From the NCBI GenBank assembly GCA_905233825.1, contig CAJOFE010000027.1, positions 1 to 57,044 on the forward strand: a stretch of 57,044 nucleotides of DNA. Direction: 5' to 3'. A program made the position numbers and the translations under genes. The notes beneath the pieces are model-generated. The model was not told where the DNA came from. It was given only the letters and a program-made list of their open reading frames with translations, and did no database searches. Position 1 is the first letter of the stretch. Each line of letters begins with the position of its first letter. Below, one piece after another: positions 56,281 through 57,044 of the stretch. The DNA is from an uncultured Prevotella sp. (GTDB lineage Bacteria > Bacteroidota > Bacteroidia > Bacteroidales > Bacteroidaceae).

Positions 56281-56656
56281 CCTTCAGAACGCCATCTTTA
56301 TCTCGGGAGCCGTGCTCATGCTCGTGGGCGCAGCCCTGGGCATGTTCCTGCGCAGCGTGGCACCATGGATATTTGCCGTTGGCGTCCTGGCTTTCGTCGC
56401 CATGCAGGTGCAGCAGCGCTACGAGGGAGAAAATTTCACCATCCAGCGCCTGCGCCGCATCATGCTCCTCAGCGACGTGCTCCTCATCGTCGTCGCAGCC
56501 CTCATGTTCGCCGACTATGGCAACCCCTTCGGCCTCGACCAGCTGACGTGGCTCAACTATATCCACAACAACTGGGTCGTCGTGCTGCTCATTGCCGCCT
56601 TCCTCCAGCTCTACACCGTATATAGGATAGACTCAGAACTACGGAAAGAGAGTTGA
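56264..56656 (+). CDS. Small four-helix membrane protein of unknown function
   Basis: 130 aa from the ATG at 56264, which overlaps the preceding gene by 17 bp. Four hydrophobic helices (IFISGAVLMLVGAALGMFL; WIFAVGVLAFVAMQV; IMLLSDVLLIVVAALMFA; WVVVLLIAAFLQLYTVY). No charged catalytic motif. It is probably translated in coupling with the divIC/ftsB-like gene. Function unknown; a role in the envelope is suggested only by its neighbours. Confidence 0.7.
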   Translation: MKQLNSLQNAIFISGAVLMLVGAALGMFLRSVAPWIFAVGVLAFVAMQVQQRYEGENFTIQRLRRIMLLSDVLLIVVAALMFADYGNPFGLDQLTWLNYIHNNWVVVLLIAAFLQLYTVYRIDSELRKES

Positions 56657-56678
56657 GGTCTGCTTGCCAGTGCCTGAA

Positions 56679-56753
56679 TCAGCCATACTTGGTGCTCGAC
56701 TCGTTGTTGTTGCGACGAGCGTCAATGCGCATCGGGCGATGAGTTAATGCCAT
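56679..56753 (-). CDS. Very small ORF, 24 aa, with a well-formed leader
   Basis: Encodes MALTHRPMRIDARRNNNESS plus TKYG. It is preceded on the minus strand by an A-rich leader (AAAACACAAAAACCAAAC before ACTATG), typical of real Bacteroidota start regions. It may be a microprotein or the remaining start of a longer gene. No family recognised. Confidence 0.35.
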   Translation of the reverse strand: MALTHRPMRIDARRNNNESSTKYG

Positions 56754-56773
56754 AGTAGTTTGGTTTTTGTGTT

Positions 56774-56929
56774 TTAATCTTTTAATTTTTCTAATTTTGT
56801 GTTAACGGGGAAGCGGCCTGCTTTTTTAAACGAGCGACGTGCTTTTTTCATCGAGGAGCGCGCTAATTTCGACGAGGAGCGTGCTTGTTTTCGTGAGCTG
56901 CCTGCTATCCTGAAACACCGTGCAACCAT
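56774..56929 (-). CDS. Small basic ORF made of heptapeptide repeats, 51 aa, doubtful
   Basis: Read on the minus strand the 21-bp array is in frame: after MVARCFRIAG come SSRKQAR, SSSKLAR, SSMKKAR and RSFKKAG, then RFPVNTKLEKLKD. Very basic. It lies between a -7 box (57016-57023) and the 24-aa ORF. The repeat arrays elsewhere are not open in a shared frame, so coding may be an accident. Confidence 0.2.
   Translation of the reverse strand: MVARCFRIAGSSRKQARSSSKLARSSMKKARRSFKKAGRFPVNTKLEKLKD
56813..56917. repeat. Tandem 21-bp repeat array, locus 5
   Basis: Five units at exactly 21-bp spacing; the TGC (or CGC) of the core GAGCGTGCTTTTTT falls at 56819, 56840, 56861, 56882 and 56903. On the minus strand one unit reads ACGCTCCTCGTCGAAATTAG, nearly the same as the third unit of locus 2. 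Confidence 0.7.
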
Positions 56930-57015
56930 CGTGCAAGTGCGAGTGCGGAGTGCGAGCTAGCTTGGCCTTCGCTGAGCCGCCGCCGATGGTCGCTGTTGCA
57001 TCCTGATTGCGACAG

Positions 57016-57023
57016 CAAAGTTA
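57016..57023 (-). promoter_or_regulatory. -7 promoter box reading into repeat locus 5
   Basis: TAACTTTG on the minus strand. The -33 element would lie past the window edge. The transcript would cross the 21-bp array before reaching the 24-aa ORF. Confidence 0.4.
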
Positions 57024-57044
57024 GGCATAAATATTCATGTATGC

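Overview
The window comes from the chromosome of a Bacteroidota bacterium, most likely a gut or rumen Prevotella/Segatella-type organism. Support comes from a SusC/SusD outer-membrane pair, Bacteroidota promoters (TTTG, 19-20 bp, TAnnTTTG) in front of many genes, fimbrillin-like and DKNYY surface proteins, C-terminal sorting-like tails on secreted proteins, and short intergenic regions. I see no rRNA, tRNA, CRISPR array, prophage, integrase or full-length IS. Start codons were moved inward from the longest reading frame wherever a signal peptide, lipobox or family N-terminus decided it.

Layout. 1-738 has no gene but holds a short palindromic element, direct repeats and hairpins. 739-3346: a fimbrillin-like lipoprotein (-) and a FucP-type sugar permease (+), divergent from two clear promoters. 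3396-9283: an ECF sigma factor operon with a membrane-anchored probable anti-sigma, two paralogous secreted proteins of unknown function, and a secreted serpin with two N-terminal carboxypeptidase-regulatory-like domains. 9493-13188: SulP transporter, MscL, GAPDH. 13336-18591: a probable purine-scavenging operon (NCS2 permease, DUF5020 outer-membrane protein, periplasmic 5'-nucleotidase, membrane-spanning TPR-AraC regulator). 18752-21378: a small ORF and three exported proteins. 21616-25736: DKNYY repeat protein (-), then rmuC-miaA-lipid kinase with overlapping ends. 25847-30513: glycogen operon (debranching enzyme, glycosyltransferase, GH57-like protein). 30594-41992: a polysaccharide-utilisation locus (SusC, a frameshifted SusD, two SusE/F-position surface proteins, an alpha/beta hydrolase and a GH2 beta-galactosidase). 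41993-42799: a gene-free stretch with a palindromic element, a 21-bp array, an orphan promoter and a long stem-loop. 42800-46119: two tandem acyl-CoA ligases. 46275-51371: an operon of three Cache-domain sensors, of which only the last has a complete kinase, plus a small outer-membrane-like protein. 51474-53981: aminotransferase and LolC/E-type permease. 54130-56656: dnaX, divIC/ftsB-like gene and a small membrane protein. 56657-57044: another 21-bp array and two very small ORFs.

Things that ordinary gene calling does not explain: (i) five intergenic arrays of degenerate units repeating every 21-22 bp; (ii) three GC-rich palindromes inserted in frame inside one beta-galactosidase gene; (iii) two related AT-rich palindromic elements with terminal inverted repeats; (iv) the three-sensor operon with stepwise loss of output domains; (v) the ECF-controlled serpin operon; (vi) a one-base deletion that splits susD; (vii) a GH57 protein without its catalytic residues inside the glycogen operon.

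Everything here was read by eye. Family names rest on recognisable motifs, not on database searches.
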